A stretch of 64,000 bases of DNA from Aspidiotus rigidus. Lineage: Eukaryota; Arthropoda; Insecta; Hemiptera; Diaspididae. Below the pieces are notes generated by a model, which saw only the letters and a program-made list of their open reading frames with translations, searched no databases and was not told the origin of the DNA. This document shows positions 53,141 through 62,259 of the stretch, one piece after another. How positions within the stretch are numbered: position 1 is the stretch's first letter; every line of letters begins with the position of its first letter. Location: contig JAVHKY010000001.1 in assembly GCA_035079385.1 (NCBI GenBank), positions 11,184,501 to 11,248,500 on the forward strand. The letters run 5' to 3'. The translations under genes were made by a program, and so were the position numbers.

Positions 53141-55172
53141 ATACTACAATAAATGGATTTTCGAGAAAATTTTATATCATCTGCTTGTGTATATGTAGTT
53201 ATCTAGGAACTCCCAATATCGCAATACAAGGTAATATACTAGTATATAAAGTGCACTGTATACCTTTTTCATATGGTGCGCATGTGAACAAATGTTCGTC
53301 GATCTATTTTGGAATTACAAAGAGGACAAGCAATCTCCATAAAATAAGAGAATTCCAATTATACGACAACAATATTTTGTGCACAGCTACAATACAGTGT
53401 AGTAGTTGAAGATTAAAAACAGTTGGCGCGTATACTAGCTGACGTAGTAAAACGTATGGAAATATTGTATAGTGAAATCTATATAGAGAAGCAAATTGTA
53501 TAGTGCGTTCGAGTAATTGTTCCACGCGCACAATATAATATTCGAAGAGGGAATCGAAAGAAATTATGATCTCACGGTTATCGCGAAAGATAGGGGCCAC
53601 GACTATTTAATTAGTAGAACATTTGTCGGTGAGAATTCGATTTCGTCCTCGCGGTTTTTTTTAATGAATTCAATTTTACGTGGGCAATTCATCATCGTAT
53701 ACTTGTATAATACGTACCTATCGTGCAAACCGATCCCGAAGAACGGGCAAAATAATAAAATAGTAATGCGCGAAACGCGCGGAGTTATTTCGCGTACCGT
53801 CGAATGTATTTTAGCCACCACCTTTCCTCCACCCACCCTTAATTGAGTCGTATTAAACTAAATTTTTTCGACATTCTGATATACATCGTTGAAATAGCGT
53901 CGCAATCGTTCACGTCTATCACGGTTGTTCGACCACTCAACTAAACCGACATCGAAGAATTTAGATAACACGCTTTACATCAAATTTATGCGGGGCGACG
54001 AATAAAAAAAAAAAACATCGAAGGGTCATAACTATTGCCAAAGTCCTTTACTCACACAACAACCGTTTTCCGTGTTAATGAATTTCCCGGACGTACTTTT
54101 TCACGCGGAAATTGAAAAGAATTGGCGAGATAGAGATGTTGATGTCGCGAACAACAGATGTTGAATGAGAATAAACGTTTTTTTTTCTCTCTCGCTCTCT
54201 CTACTCGTACATAATGTGAAACACTTTTGTTGAAAGCATGAGCTGCAGTTGTTGCTGGGTTTCAGCTATGTTTTTCATCCACACCGGATGAAAATGGTCA
54301 TTCGTTTAAAAACGAATAAGCGAAATTTTCACCGCTTCCTGTTGAAAGGATTTTATTATTTTTTCTTATATCCACTAGCATTCAGCACAGTGAGCACGTA
54401 TGGGGGTACTGGTTTGTTATAAACCTCAATTTCATTCTACCTTGAATCTATCTCAAAACTTCGATTAATTGACCGACGGCTCTTAAATCCATCGAGTTTT
54501 GGAATATTCCTACGCTGTCTGGGGATACTGTTACTTACCACAGGCAGCTATACTTTTTACATTGCATTTCAGCCAAAATTTAACAAAATATGCGTTGGAA
54601 CAAATCGTCGATCTTCCGAACCTACAGAGAACTCGGCCCGACATTTCCAACACTTTTGTCGGTGTCGCCACGAAAAGGAAGCTGTTGTATTTGTGAAGGT
54701 TTCCAAAAATGTTTCAAAAATCTTTTTAGCCGGGATGGTGAGCGAAATACGAGTAAAGACGTTCGAATCACGGAAATTTCGTTCGAGGCAATCGATCCAC
54801 TTTTTACTCGAGGGCTCCTGCCGGGACTGTTATTGAGTAGCAATAGCAAGTAAGAACCACATCTACTGCTGCAAGAGTTTCTGGCGATAATCAAAGAGAA
54901 CTGATACGAATTAGAATCAGAAGCAGCACTGCAAAATCAAACCGTTTCATATCCTCCTTCCATTCCTTGTCCAACAACCAGCTTTAATGACCTAATAAAG
55001 TCAAATTTCAAACAATACGCAGTTTAAGATTAGCCGAAGTCGTAAAATCATTTATTCTCTTTGTTTGAGCGTAGATATCAACTGGTTAACGATCCTCAAA
55101 TGTATTCTTATGCACGCACATATTCGTACGAAGTATGTATTTGTTTTTATTATAAGTAAATGACTGTTTTAA
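53141..55172. other. no gene seen
   Basis: AT-rich. Small open frames at 53.3-53.8 and 54.5-54.9 kb have no recognisable features. A-run near 54,005-54,016. Confidence 0.5.
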
Positions 55173-55176
55173 TGTA
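55173..55176 (+). repeat. TGTA target duplication, left
   Basis: tgta immediately before the 5' LTR. The same four bases follow the 3' LTR at 60,238-60,241. Confidence 0.7.
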
Positions 55177-55494
55177 TGTAAGATTCTCCTTCCTTCATTC
55201 CTCTCTGCAGCCTATCGCACTTTCTATCTCGCTGTAATCTAGTGTTAGATACTACCACCTCTCTTTTATTGATAAGCACATTTGTATTTGTACCTATTTT
55301 GATCACGATGTTCAGTATGTTTCCTGTAGCTCTCGTTACACCGCTTTATTTTAAACCGCATCTCGTTGTATTTTCTCTTTAGCTTTCTTTCATTCGTTTC
55401 TGCGAAACGACTTTATGTTCGAATTCTTTAGTGAAATAAAAGCATTCGTTCTCTCGTTTCGTATCATCATTTTGGGATTCAACTGAATCTTATA
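55177..55494 (+). repeat. 5' LTR, 318 bp
   Basis: Starts tgtaagattc and ends gaatcttata, an imperfect 10-bp inverted end (9 of 10). Polyadenylation signal aataaa at 55,435-55,440. A TATA-like tttattttaaa lies near 55,344. The sequence following it (aattcgaacattttggtttc) does not begin with the usual TGG primer site, so the primer is unclear. Its ttcgaac resembles a tRNA T-arm, so internal tRNA priming is possible. Confidence 0.92.
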
Positions 55495-55642
55495 AATTCG
55501 AACATTTTGGTTTCGTGTTCGCTGTTCTCGTTATTTTCTGACCATCGATCTAGTGGTATCTTCTGTGCGTGTAACGTGTTCAAGCTTGAGCCTTCGCTCC
55601 CGTTATTCTAAGCTTTTGTGTTCCGTGCGTTTAATCTCTAAC

Positions 55643-56803
55643 ATGACTAACCTGGTCAAGTTTACTCTCCGTGCCGAGCCCGTCCCGGCTTCTTCCGGCA
55701 AGACTACGGTATGGTCCATGCTGTCCATTCAAAGTCTCGAAGACGACGAAGAAGACGTGTATGCCTTCCCAGACGAATTTAAGGCAATTTCACACCATGA
55801 TGCTCTCTTTGCTCTTCCCGAAGCGATTACCTTCAAACGAGAAACCAAGACTCGTTGGACTCGCCGCCAATTTCGTATTCGTCTTCCCAAAGCTGTAGCT
55901 GATCTATATTTTGACGCAAACCGCAACGCTACCTTCATGGGAGTTCCGCTTGATTTATTTGACGAAAGGAACGTTACGCCTCTGCCTCCCCCGACGTCCG
56001 GGCAAGCTACCCCTGCAACCGCAACCGCAGACACTACCCAGAAAGCCCTCGCTTCGCTCGCCAAGGACATCGTACTCCCCCGATTTTCGGGTAAGAATGT
56101 GAACGCCGAAGCCTGGCTCAACACTTTCGAATCTGAGTGCACGCGCCTCGCCATCCCTATAACCAGACATTGGGAAGCACTCCGCTTGATGCTTGAAGAG
56201 GACGCGAGAAAATGGTATGATACTACAGTTCTCACCAACCCATCTACCGCCTGGGCCGTCTGGAAGGAATCTTTCCTCCTAAACTTCACTCAAACCGGGC
56301 TCGCGTCTGCGCGCTCCGCCTTTGCCTTCCGTTACTACTCCGGAGACCTTAGCGCATACTGCCAGTCCAAGCTCCTCATGCTCTCCAGTTTCGACCCGAA
56401 AATGACGGAGCTCTCCAAGATGGCTCACCTCGCTCTCGGCCTACCTACCCATATGCAGGATCGCATAGACATCGCCGAGTATGGTTCAGTGAGTAACCTA
56501 GTTAAAAAAATAAACTCGTTTACTGCGGAGAAATCTCGACCTCCGAATTCGTTCGCAAAATCTCGTTCACCACAGTCCTCTACTTCGAAACCGTCCAACG
56601 CGTTCGCGTCTATCCAGCGTTCCCCTTGCGCATATTGTAAAAAGAGATACGGTAGGGAATGGTTTAACCACTCCGAAGTTAATTGTAACAATAAAAAACG
56701 CGAAGCTGAGGCACGAGGTCTTGTCCAACCGGCCAAAGCTATTAATTCCATTTCTCTTCAGGACCTTCAGTCCGAAATCTCTGATATGCAAAAAAACGAG
56801 TGA
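55643..56803 (+). CDS. gag: gag of the gypsy element
   Basis: Gag forms the virus-like particle in which the element's RNA is copied. ATG at 55,643 (MTNLVKFTLRAEPVPASSGK) is taken as the start. An open frame continues 30 codons upstream without a better ATG. The middle (LPRFSGKNVNAEAWLNTFES, then WYDTTVL, AVWKESFLLNF) is the conserved capsid region of gypsy gag. Near the C-terminus, CAYCKKRYGREWFNHSEVNC is an atypical zinc knuckle (C-X2-C, then H and C, with a wide gap). It ends QKNE, TGA at 56,801-56,803. It overlaps pol by 19 nt in the -1 direction. About 386 residues. Confidence 0.88.
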   Translation: MTNLVKFTLRAEPVPASSGKTTVWSMLSIQSLEDDEEDVYAFPDEFKAISHHDALFALPEAITFKRETKTRWTRRQFRIRLPKAVADLYFDANRNATFMGVPLDLFDERNVTPLPPPTSGQATPATATADTTQKALASLAKDIVLPRFSGKNVNAEAWLNTFESECTRLAIPITRHWEALRLMLEEDARKWYDTTVLTNPSTAWAVWKESFLLNFTQTGLASARSAFAFRYYSGDLSAYCQSKLLMLSSFDPKMTELSKMAHLALGLPTHMQDRIDIAEYGSVSNLVKKINSFTAEKSRPPNSFAKSRSPQSSTSKPSNAFASIQRSPCAYCKKRYGREWFNHSEVNCNNKKREAEARGLVQPAKAINSISLQDLQSEISDMQKNE

Positions 56804-59800
56804 GGCCCCCGCTCATAGTGCTAGATGTCAAATACGCGAAAAATCAACTCGGTAAGGGTCTCTACGATCCCGGGTCGAACGCATCGGCGATCAGCCGTCG
56901 AACTTTGGAAAGTATAAAAGATTTCAAGTTTATACCAGTTAATTTGACATACAGTACTACGAGTGGAACGGGCAACATTTCAGGTTTAACCATCGTCGAC
57001 ATAACAATTATGAATGTTACTCGGCGTATTTTGCTTCATATAATCGATAACGATGTGTACGATTTTATTATAGGCCTCGACTTGATTCCGCTTTTCGGCC
57101 TGTCACTCGACAGCAATCTTATCTTATCTCAATGTAACGTGCAACCCACGAGTACCGAGACTGCAATTGCAGATAAAGTAAATTCTATTAACTTTAACAA
57201 TACCCTTTGGAACGACTACAATCCGTTCAGTTTATTCAAAGAAAAAGTCTCGCATCTTAACGTTAGTAAAGCGAACTCTATTCGCTCTTTAATCGAAAAA
57301 AATTCACGAGCATTCGCCTCTCATAAATTCGATGTGGGTAACGTAACTAAACACGAATGCAATATAAAATTAACGTCAGATATGTATATCGCTAAGAAAC
57401 CGTATCGCTGCACTGATCAGGATCGCGCCGAAATCGAAAAACAGTTGGAAGAACTCCTTAAACATAATCTTATCAGACCCTCCTCTTCTCCGTTTGCCAG
57501 TCCCGTGACTATGCAGTTTAAAAAAGAGGGTCTGTCCGGAAAGAAAGAAAAGACGCGTCTCTGTACCGACTACCGAGACCTCAATAAAATTATCATACCT
57601 GAAAGCTACCCCTTTCCCCTTATTGACGACATAATCGTTCGTACGAGTGGTTGCTCTTGGCTTTCCGCCATAGATATTAATTTGGCGTTTATGTCCATCC
57701 TCATCAAGGAGTCGGACCGCCACAAAACTGCGTTTATTACGCAACAAGGCCATTATGAATGGAACAATATGCCTTTTGGCCTTAAGATTTCAGCCGCTGT
57801 GTTTCAGCGAATTTTATCCAATACTCTCAAGCGCAATAACCTTGACTCTTTCGCCGTTAACTATTTAGACGACATTCTCATTTACTCTAAATCTTTTGAA
57901 GAACACTTAGTCCACGTTCAGCGTGTCATTGACGCTATTTTTGCCGAAGGCTTCCGCCTCAATTTTAAAAAATGCAATTTCGCGAAATCCGAAATCCCAT
58001 ACTTAGGCCATATCCTAGGGCCAAACTCCGTCCAACCTCTACAGGATAATTTATCAGCGATTAACGCCTTCCCCATCCCCGACTCCAAAAAGAAAATGCG
58101 TCAATTTCTTGGGAAAGTGAACTTCTATCGTAAGTTCATCCCCAACTCTGTCGTTCTCTTGGAACCGTTCCACAACCTCACCCGTAAAAATGTTCCTTTC
58201 TCCTGGTCCCCGGAGTGCCAAGCTAATTTCGAAGTAGTCAAACGCCTTCTTACTTCATCCCCTGTGCTAGCTATTTTCGACAAGGATAAACCTATTTCCA
58301 TATTTACTGATGCTAGTACTGTTGGAATAGGAGCTGTCCTTAAACAGACGCAGGCGGACGGCTCTCTGAAGCCCGTCGCCTACTTCTCGAGAAAACTCTC
58401 TAACGCACAGATGAAAAGAAAGGCTATATACATCGAGAGCATGGCAATTCGGGAAGCCGTCCGCTATTGGCGCTACTGGCTACTCGGCAGACGCTTCATC
58501 GTCTACACTGACCACAAGCCTCTCCAGCACCTCAATCTCAAGGCTCGCACCGATGAGGAGTTAGGCGATCTCGCCAATGAGCTTCTCCAATTCGACCTTG
58601 ATATACTATACAACCCAGGCTCCTCGAATACCGAGGCCGATTACCTCTCACGGAACCCTGTTCTCTCCCCGGTTCCTGACGACACTATTCCCGAACCCCT
58701 CATACCTTGTGCTCCACAATTCCATTTCCTCTCCTCCAGCGAATTGCACAACCTTCAAGATAACGTAACTGCGTCTTCTGACGATACCGCTTATAATAAC
58801 GTAATTTACCGTAAAATAAAAGGACAACCACGTATTCTTTTAGACCAGACTGCTGGGGAAAAGTTAACGAAGTTAATTCACGTAACGTACTGCCACCCAG
58901 GCGAGATGCGCACGCTCGCCATAATTCGTAAATCTTTTACCTTCCCTCGAATGTTTTATATAGTGCGTCAGGTATGTCGGAAATGTGAGACCTGTGTCAC
59001 ATGTAAGTCACGAACTGTACGCCGAAGCGCCAGGTTGGGCATCTTAGGTCCAGCTACTAAACCCGGCGAGATAATGTCTCTCGATACCATCGGTGGTTTT
59101 GGGGGACAGAATTCCTCTGCCCGCTACCTACATCTCCTCGTCGACCATTTCTCTAGATACGCTTTCATCCGATGCACAAAAGGGCAGACCGCCGCCGAGA
59201 TGATCTCCCTCGTTGAATCCGTACAGAAGCACACGCAGATCGGCACGCTTCTGACGGACCAATATGGAGGGTTGTCTTCGGACGAGTTTCACTCTTACTG
59301 TGCTTCCTCCAATATTCAGCACGTCTTCACTGCTGTGGACAGTCCCTCGTCGAACGGCTTGAACGAACGTTTGAACCAAACGCTCGTAAGCTCGATCCGC
59401 TGTGTGAAACACGATCCTTCGACTCCCCCACGAAAAAGTTGGACTACTATTGCGCACGTGTGCGTGAAGCAATATAACGACACGCCGCATTCTGTAACCA
59501 AATACCCTCCGTCTTACCTTTTCCTAGGAAAAACTACCTGCCTTATTCCTAATCCCCTCCTAAATCCTCCCAACCTGCGCTCGGATAGGGAAGCCGCCTT
59601 TCGTAACACGATGTTGAATCACGAATATAATAAACATATTTACGATCAATCTAAGTCCGAGATCTCTTTCAGCGTTGGGGACACCGTATTCGTGGAGAAC
59701 GGTAGCAAGCTCAATCGCGCAAAACTTGACCCCATCCGAATCGGACCCTTCCCAATTGTTCAACGCCTTTCGAATAATGTATTTGTTCTCCAAGTCGGAC

Positions 59801-59853
59801 AAGGTTCACATAATCGTATTTACCATGCTTCAAAGCTTGTAAAACCCAAGTAA
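56785..59853 (+). CDS. pol: pol of the gypsy element: protease, RT, RNase H, integrase
   Basis: Probably made as a gag-pol fusion by -1 frameshifting. Numbering from 56,800: protease with a DPGS active site (D23, in place of the usual DTG/DSG) and IIGLDLIPLFGLSL; RT with CTDYRDLNKI, AIDINLAF (motif A), MPFGL and YLDD (355-358); RNase H with FTDAST and TDHKPLQH, ending ADYLSRNP; integrase with a zinc-binding module (HVTYCH...CRKCETC), then catalytic D762 (SLDTIGG), D820 (LTDQYGG) and E856 (NGLNERLNQ). There are 35 residues between the second D and the E, as required. The C-terminus has a DTVFVENGSKLNRAKLDPIR segment typical of gypsy integrases. No stop or frameshift interrupts the 1,017 codons, and the stop is at 59,851-59,853. 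Apparently functional. Confidence 0.95.
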   Translation, partial: YAKKRVRPPLIVLDVKYAKNQLGKGLYDPGSNASAISRRTLESIKDFKFIPVNLTYSTTSGTGNISGLTIVDITIMNVTRRILLHIIDNDVYDFIIGLDLIPLFGLSLDSNLILSQCNVQPTSTETAIADKVNSINFNNTLWNDYNPFSLFKEKVSHLNVSKANSIRSLIEKNSRAFASHKFDVGNVTKHECNIKLTSDMYIAKKPYRCTDQDRAEIEKQLEELLKHNLIRPSSSPFASPVTMQFKKEGLSGKKEKTRLCTDYRDLNKIIIPESYPFPLIDDIIVRTSGCSWLSAIDINLAFMSILIKESDRHKTAFITQQGHYEWNNMPFGLKISAAVFQRILSNTLKRNNLDSFAVNYLDDILIYSKSFEEHLVHVQRVIDAIFAEGFRLNFKKCNFAKSEIPYLGHILGPNSVQPLQDNLSAINAFPIPDSKKKMRQFLGKVNFYRKFIPNSVVLLEPFHNLTRKNVPFSWSPECQANFEVVKRLLTSSPVLAIFDKDKPISIFTDASTVGIGAVLKQTQADGSLKPVAYFSRKLSNAQMKRKAIYIESMAIREAVRYWRYWLLGRRFIVYTDHKPLQHLNLKARTDEELGDLANELLQFDLDILYNPGSSNTEADYLSRNPVLSPVPDDTIPEPLIPCAPQFHFLSSSELHNLQDNVTASSDDTAYNNVIYRKIKGQPRILLDQTAGEKLTKLIHVTYCHPGEMRTLAIIRKSFTFPRMFYIVRQVCRKCETCVTCKSRTVRRSARLGILGPATKPGEIMSLDTIGGFGGQNSSARYLHLLVDHFSRYAFIRCTKGQTAAEMISLVESVQKHTQIGTLLTDQYGGLSSDEFHSYCASSNIQHVFTAVDSPSSNGLNERLNQTLVSSIRCVKHDPSTPPRKSWTTIAHVCVKQYNDTPHSVTKYPPSYLFLGKTTCLIPNPLLNPPNLRSDREAAFRNTMLNHEYNKHIYDQSKSEISFSVGDTVFVENGSKLNRAKLDPIRIGPFPIVQRLSNNVFVLQVGQGSHNRIYHASKLVKPK
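56791..56797 (+). promoter_or_regulatory. -1 ribosomal frameshift site A AAA AAC
   Basis: In the gag frame (caa aaa aac gag tga) the heptamer A AAA AAC fits the X XXY YYZ slippery pattern and stands 3 nt before the gag stop. The pol frame opens only after a TGA at 56,782-56,784, so a shift must occur in the 19 nt up to the gag stop. The heptamer is the only classical site there. Confidence 0.85.
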
Positions 59854-59901
59854 ACCGTTCCTCATTCCTGCCTCCTCGCAAGTGCTCCGTCTCATCTCGC
59901 A

Positions 59902-59918
59902 ATGAGAAGGGGGGGGAC
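59902..59918 (+). other. polypurine tract
   Basis: atgagaagggggggact lies directly before the 3' LTR. It is the expected primer for plus-strand synthesis. Confidence 0.85.
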
Positions 59919-59919
59919 T

Positions 59920-60237
59920 TGTAAGATTCTCCTTCCTTCATTCCTCTCTGCAGCCTATCGCACTTTCTATCTCGCTGTAATCTAGTGTTAGATACTACCA
60001 CCTCTCTTTTATTGATAAGCACATTTGTATTTGTACCTATTTTGATCACGATGTTCAGTATGTTTCCTGTAGCTCTCGTTACACCGCTTTATTTTAAACC
60101 GCATCTCGTTGTATTTTCTCTTTAGCTTTCTTTCATTCGTTTCTGCGAAACGACTTTATGTTCGAATTCTTTAGTGAAATAAAAGCATTCGTTCTCTCGT
60201 TTCGTATCATCATTTTGGGATTCAACTGAATCTTATA
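59920..60237 (+). repeat. 3' LTR, 318 bp
   Basis: By eye identical to 55,177-55,494 in every position compared. Confidence 0.93.
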
Positions 60238-60241
60238 TGTA
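60238..60241 (+). repeat. TGTA target duplication, right
   Basis: tgta directly after the 3' LTR. Confidence 0.7.
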
Positions 60242-61070
60242 TATGTGAATCAAAAGTTGAACTGCATAGCCTCGTGCCTTTAGACAATCGTCAACTCTTT
60301 GTTATTGCCAGACAAGTCCTACACGACGGCGTTATTATTTAATTACCCAGAGTTAAGGCCACTTTCGATTACGCATTTATTTTACAGGATACAACGCGTC
60401 TTCGAATACCGCTTTGGAGCCCGTTCAAACGGAACAGAACACGTGTACACACTCGATTATAATCTGACCACTAGTCTTTCACAATCTTAACAATACGTTC
60501 TAATATCAGCCAGACTTACGCATCTCTCTTGATATACAAGTAGAGTCGCTGCTTTCTGCTCAGTTGCTGCTACCACTCATGAAGCGTCATAATTCCTCCT
60601 CAATGACCGACTTATGATTCATTCGTGAGGAAAAGGCAAAGTTTACCAATTCAAACAAATATAAGAGGTCACAAATTTGGTCCCGTCTGAGTCTCAGAAT
60701 ACTCCATACGTTCTGGAGTCAGTAATATTTTATCCTTTTGAAAATTTATTCACATCATACAGACTCACGCTTCTCATAATATGACTGCCGTCAACTAAAC
60801 GAAATTCGAGAAAATTTAGGATGTAGACGTCGCATATTTGAACTATTCAAAAATGTGATGAAAATTTTCAGGCTGTGGCGACCGTGCAAAAACATACAAA
60901 CATTCGAGGAGTACAAAATGATGTTAACTGTCACGCTCAATATGCAAATTATATTACACAAAATTTCCATCCGCAAACTCGCAGCGTTACAGCAAGGGAA
61001 CCATTTGGGCTGCAGCTTTGCAGCATTGCAGCAAAAGGCGGCATTTGGGCTTGCAGTCTTACAGCAAGAG
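60242..61070. other. no gene seen
   Basis: Non-coding. At 60,985-61,070 gcagcattgcag/ttacagcaag words recur, an imperfect short tandem region. Confidence 0.45.
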
Positions 61071-61258
61071 CAGGGCCGGGAACCAAAATAGGAACCGGAT
61101 CCGAACCTACATTTTTCTTCCTCAAGATCCGGAACCCAAAAGAACCGCATCTTTTTTTTTCTCCAAGATCCGAAACCGAAAGAACCGCATCTTTTTTTTC
61201 TTCAAGATCCGGAACCCAAAAGAACCGTAACCAATAATCATTAGGGTTCTCAGCCCTG
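61071..61258. mobile_element. short MITE with cagggc ends and internal tandem units
   Basis: Left end cagggccgggaacc and right end gggttctcagccctg are an inverted pair (12 of 14). Inside are three units of about 37 bp, caagatccggaacccaaaag + aaccgcatc + T-run, at about 61,122, 61,163 and 61,203. CAGGGCTGGGAA-type ends are common in hAT-related MITEs. No 8-bp duplication was found. Confidence 0.55.
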
Positions 61259-61871
61259 TTAACAGAAGTTCTTGTCGCTTGGTTGGGTTTCACTTAAAGC
61301 CTAGGTACGTCGCTTGGTTGATTGCTACTTAATGTTGTATGTTGGATAGACGATCTCATAGTTGATTTTTGAATTATTATTACCTCTGGATTTTTAGTTT
61401 TAAATCCTCCTGTCAAGTGCACCAGATTCTCTTCATAAAGCACATTCCAGTGATATAAACCTACATGACTCGGGAGAGAGGAAAAGTTTTGCTTGCATTG
61501 ATTTTGATCAAAGGGGTCCAGTTGTAATGAATAAAATAAAATAATAAGAAATTTAGTCATTTAACTAGGATAACAATTCATTTCATTTGTGATTTACCAA
61601 CCCACATTTGGCAATCAAATCTGACCCTTAATTTCTTTTTTCTATATTTCAAGATTTGACTGTTGAGATTCAAAATCTGAAACATCCGCTTTCTTTTCCC
61701 CCCGAGAAGTGGAACCAAAAAGATTCGGATCTTCCTTTCTTTCGACCAAGATTCGAATTTCTTCATTCAAGATCCAAAACCCGAAAGATCCGGTTGGATC
61801 TCAAGAATAAAAATTATCCGCGTCTCACTGAAAAGTAACAGAAATCACTTTAAAAAATAGAGAATACCTAT

Positions 61872-61873
<2 letters not shown>

Positions 61874-61907
<34 letters not shown>

Positions 61908-61915
61908 TGGTTATT
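61874..61915. repeat. 42-nt T-run
   Basis: Uninterrupted poly-T, followed by attggttattattattggagatccattattattggct, an imperfect short repeat. Confidence 0.8.
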
Positions 61916-62159
61916 ATTATTGGAGATCCATTATTATTGGCTATTTCAAAATTATATCATCTATCTCAGATCCTAAGATCTGAAACAGGGGTCCCAAATA
62001 TTGATAGAAAAAAAAGTACCAGGATCTTTTGGGTTTCGGATCTCAAAAAAAAAAAAAAAAAAAAAATGCGGTCTTTTTTAGTTTTGGCACTTGAGGATGA
62101 AAAAATAAAGGTTTGGATCCGGTTCTTGTTCGGGTCCTCGGTACTGGTTGGGTCCCTTT

Positions 62160-62259
62160 TTCCCAAGATCCGGAACCCAAAAGAACCGCATCTTTTTTTT
62201 TTCAAAGATCTGGAACCGGAAAGAACCTTAACAAATAATCGTTAGGGTTCCCAGCCCTA
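62160..62259. repeat. second copy of the aagatccggaaccc MITE end
   Basis: ccaagatccggaacccaaaa, gaaccgcatc + T-run, one more unit, then agggttcccagccct at 62,244-62,258, matching the right half of 61,071-61,258. Weaker units also occur at 61,655-61,800. The left boundary of this copy was not found. Confidence 0.6.

Larger units (their letters stand above)
55177..60237 (+). mobile_element. complete Ty3/gypsy-type LTR retrotransposon
   Basis: 5,061 bp: LTR, gag, pol (protease, RT, RNase H, integrase), polypurine tract, LTR. The two LTRs appear identical over 318 bp, both ORFs are open, and a 4-bp duplication flanks it. This indicates a very recent insertion. No env-like frame follows pol. The pol order (integrase last) and RT type place it in Ty3/gypsy. 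The exact clade is not assigned. Confidence 0.95.

Noticed and set aside
55729..56289. Minus-strand frame of 186 codons
   Set aside because: Antisense shadow of gypsy gag.
59128..59490. Minus-strand frame of 120 codons
   Set aside because: Antisense shadow of the gypsy integrase.
61063..61266. 8-bp hAT-type duplication around the cagggc MITE
   Set aside because: agcaagag on the left and ttaacaga on the right do not match.
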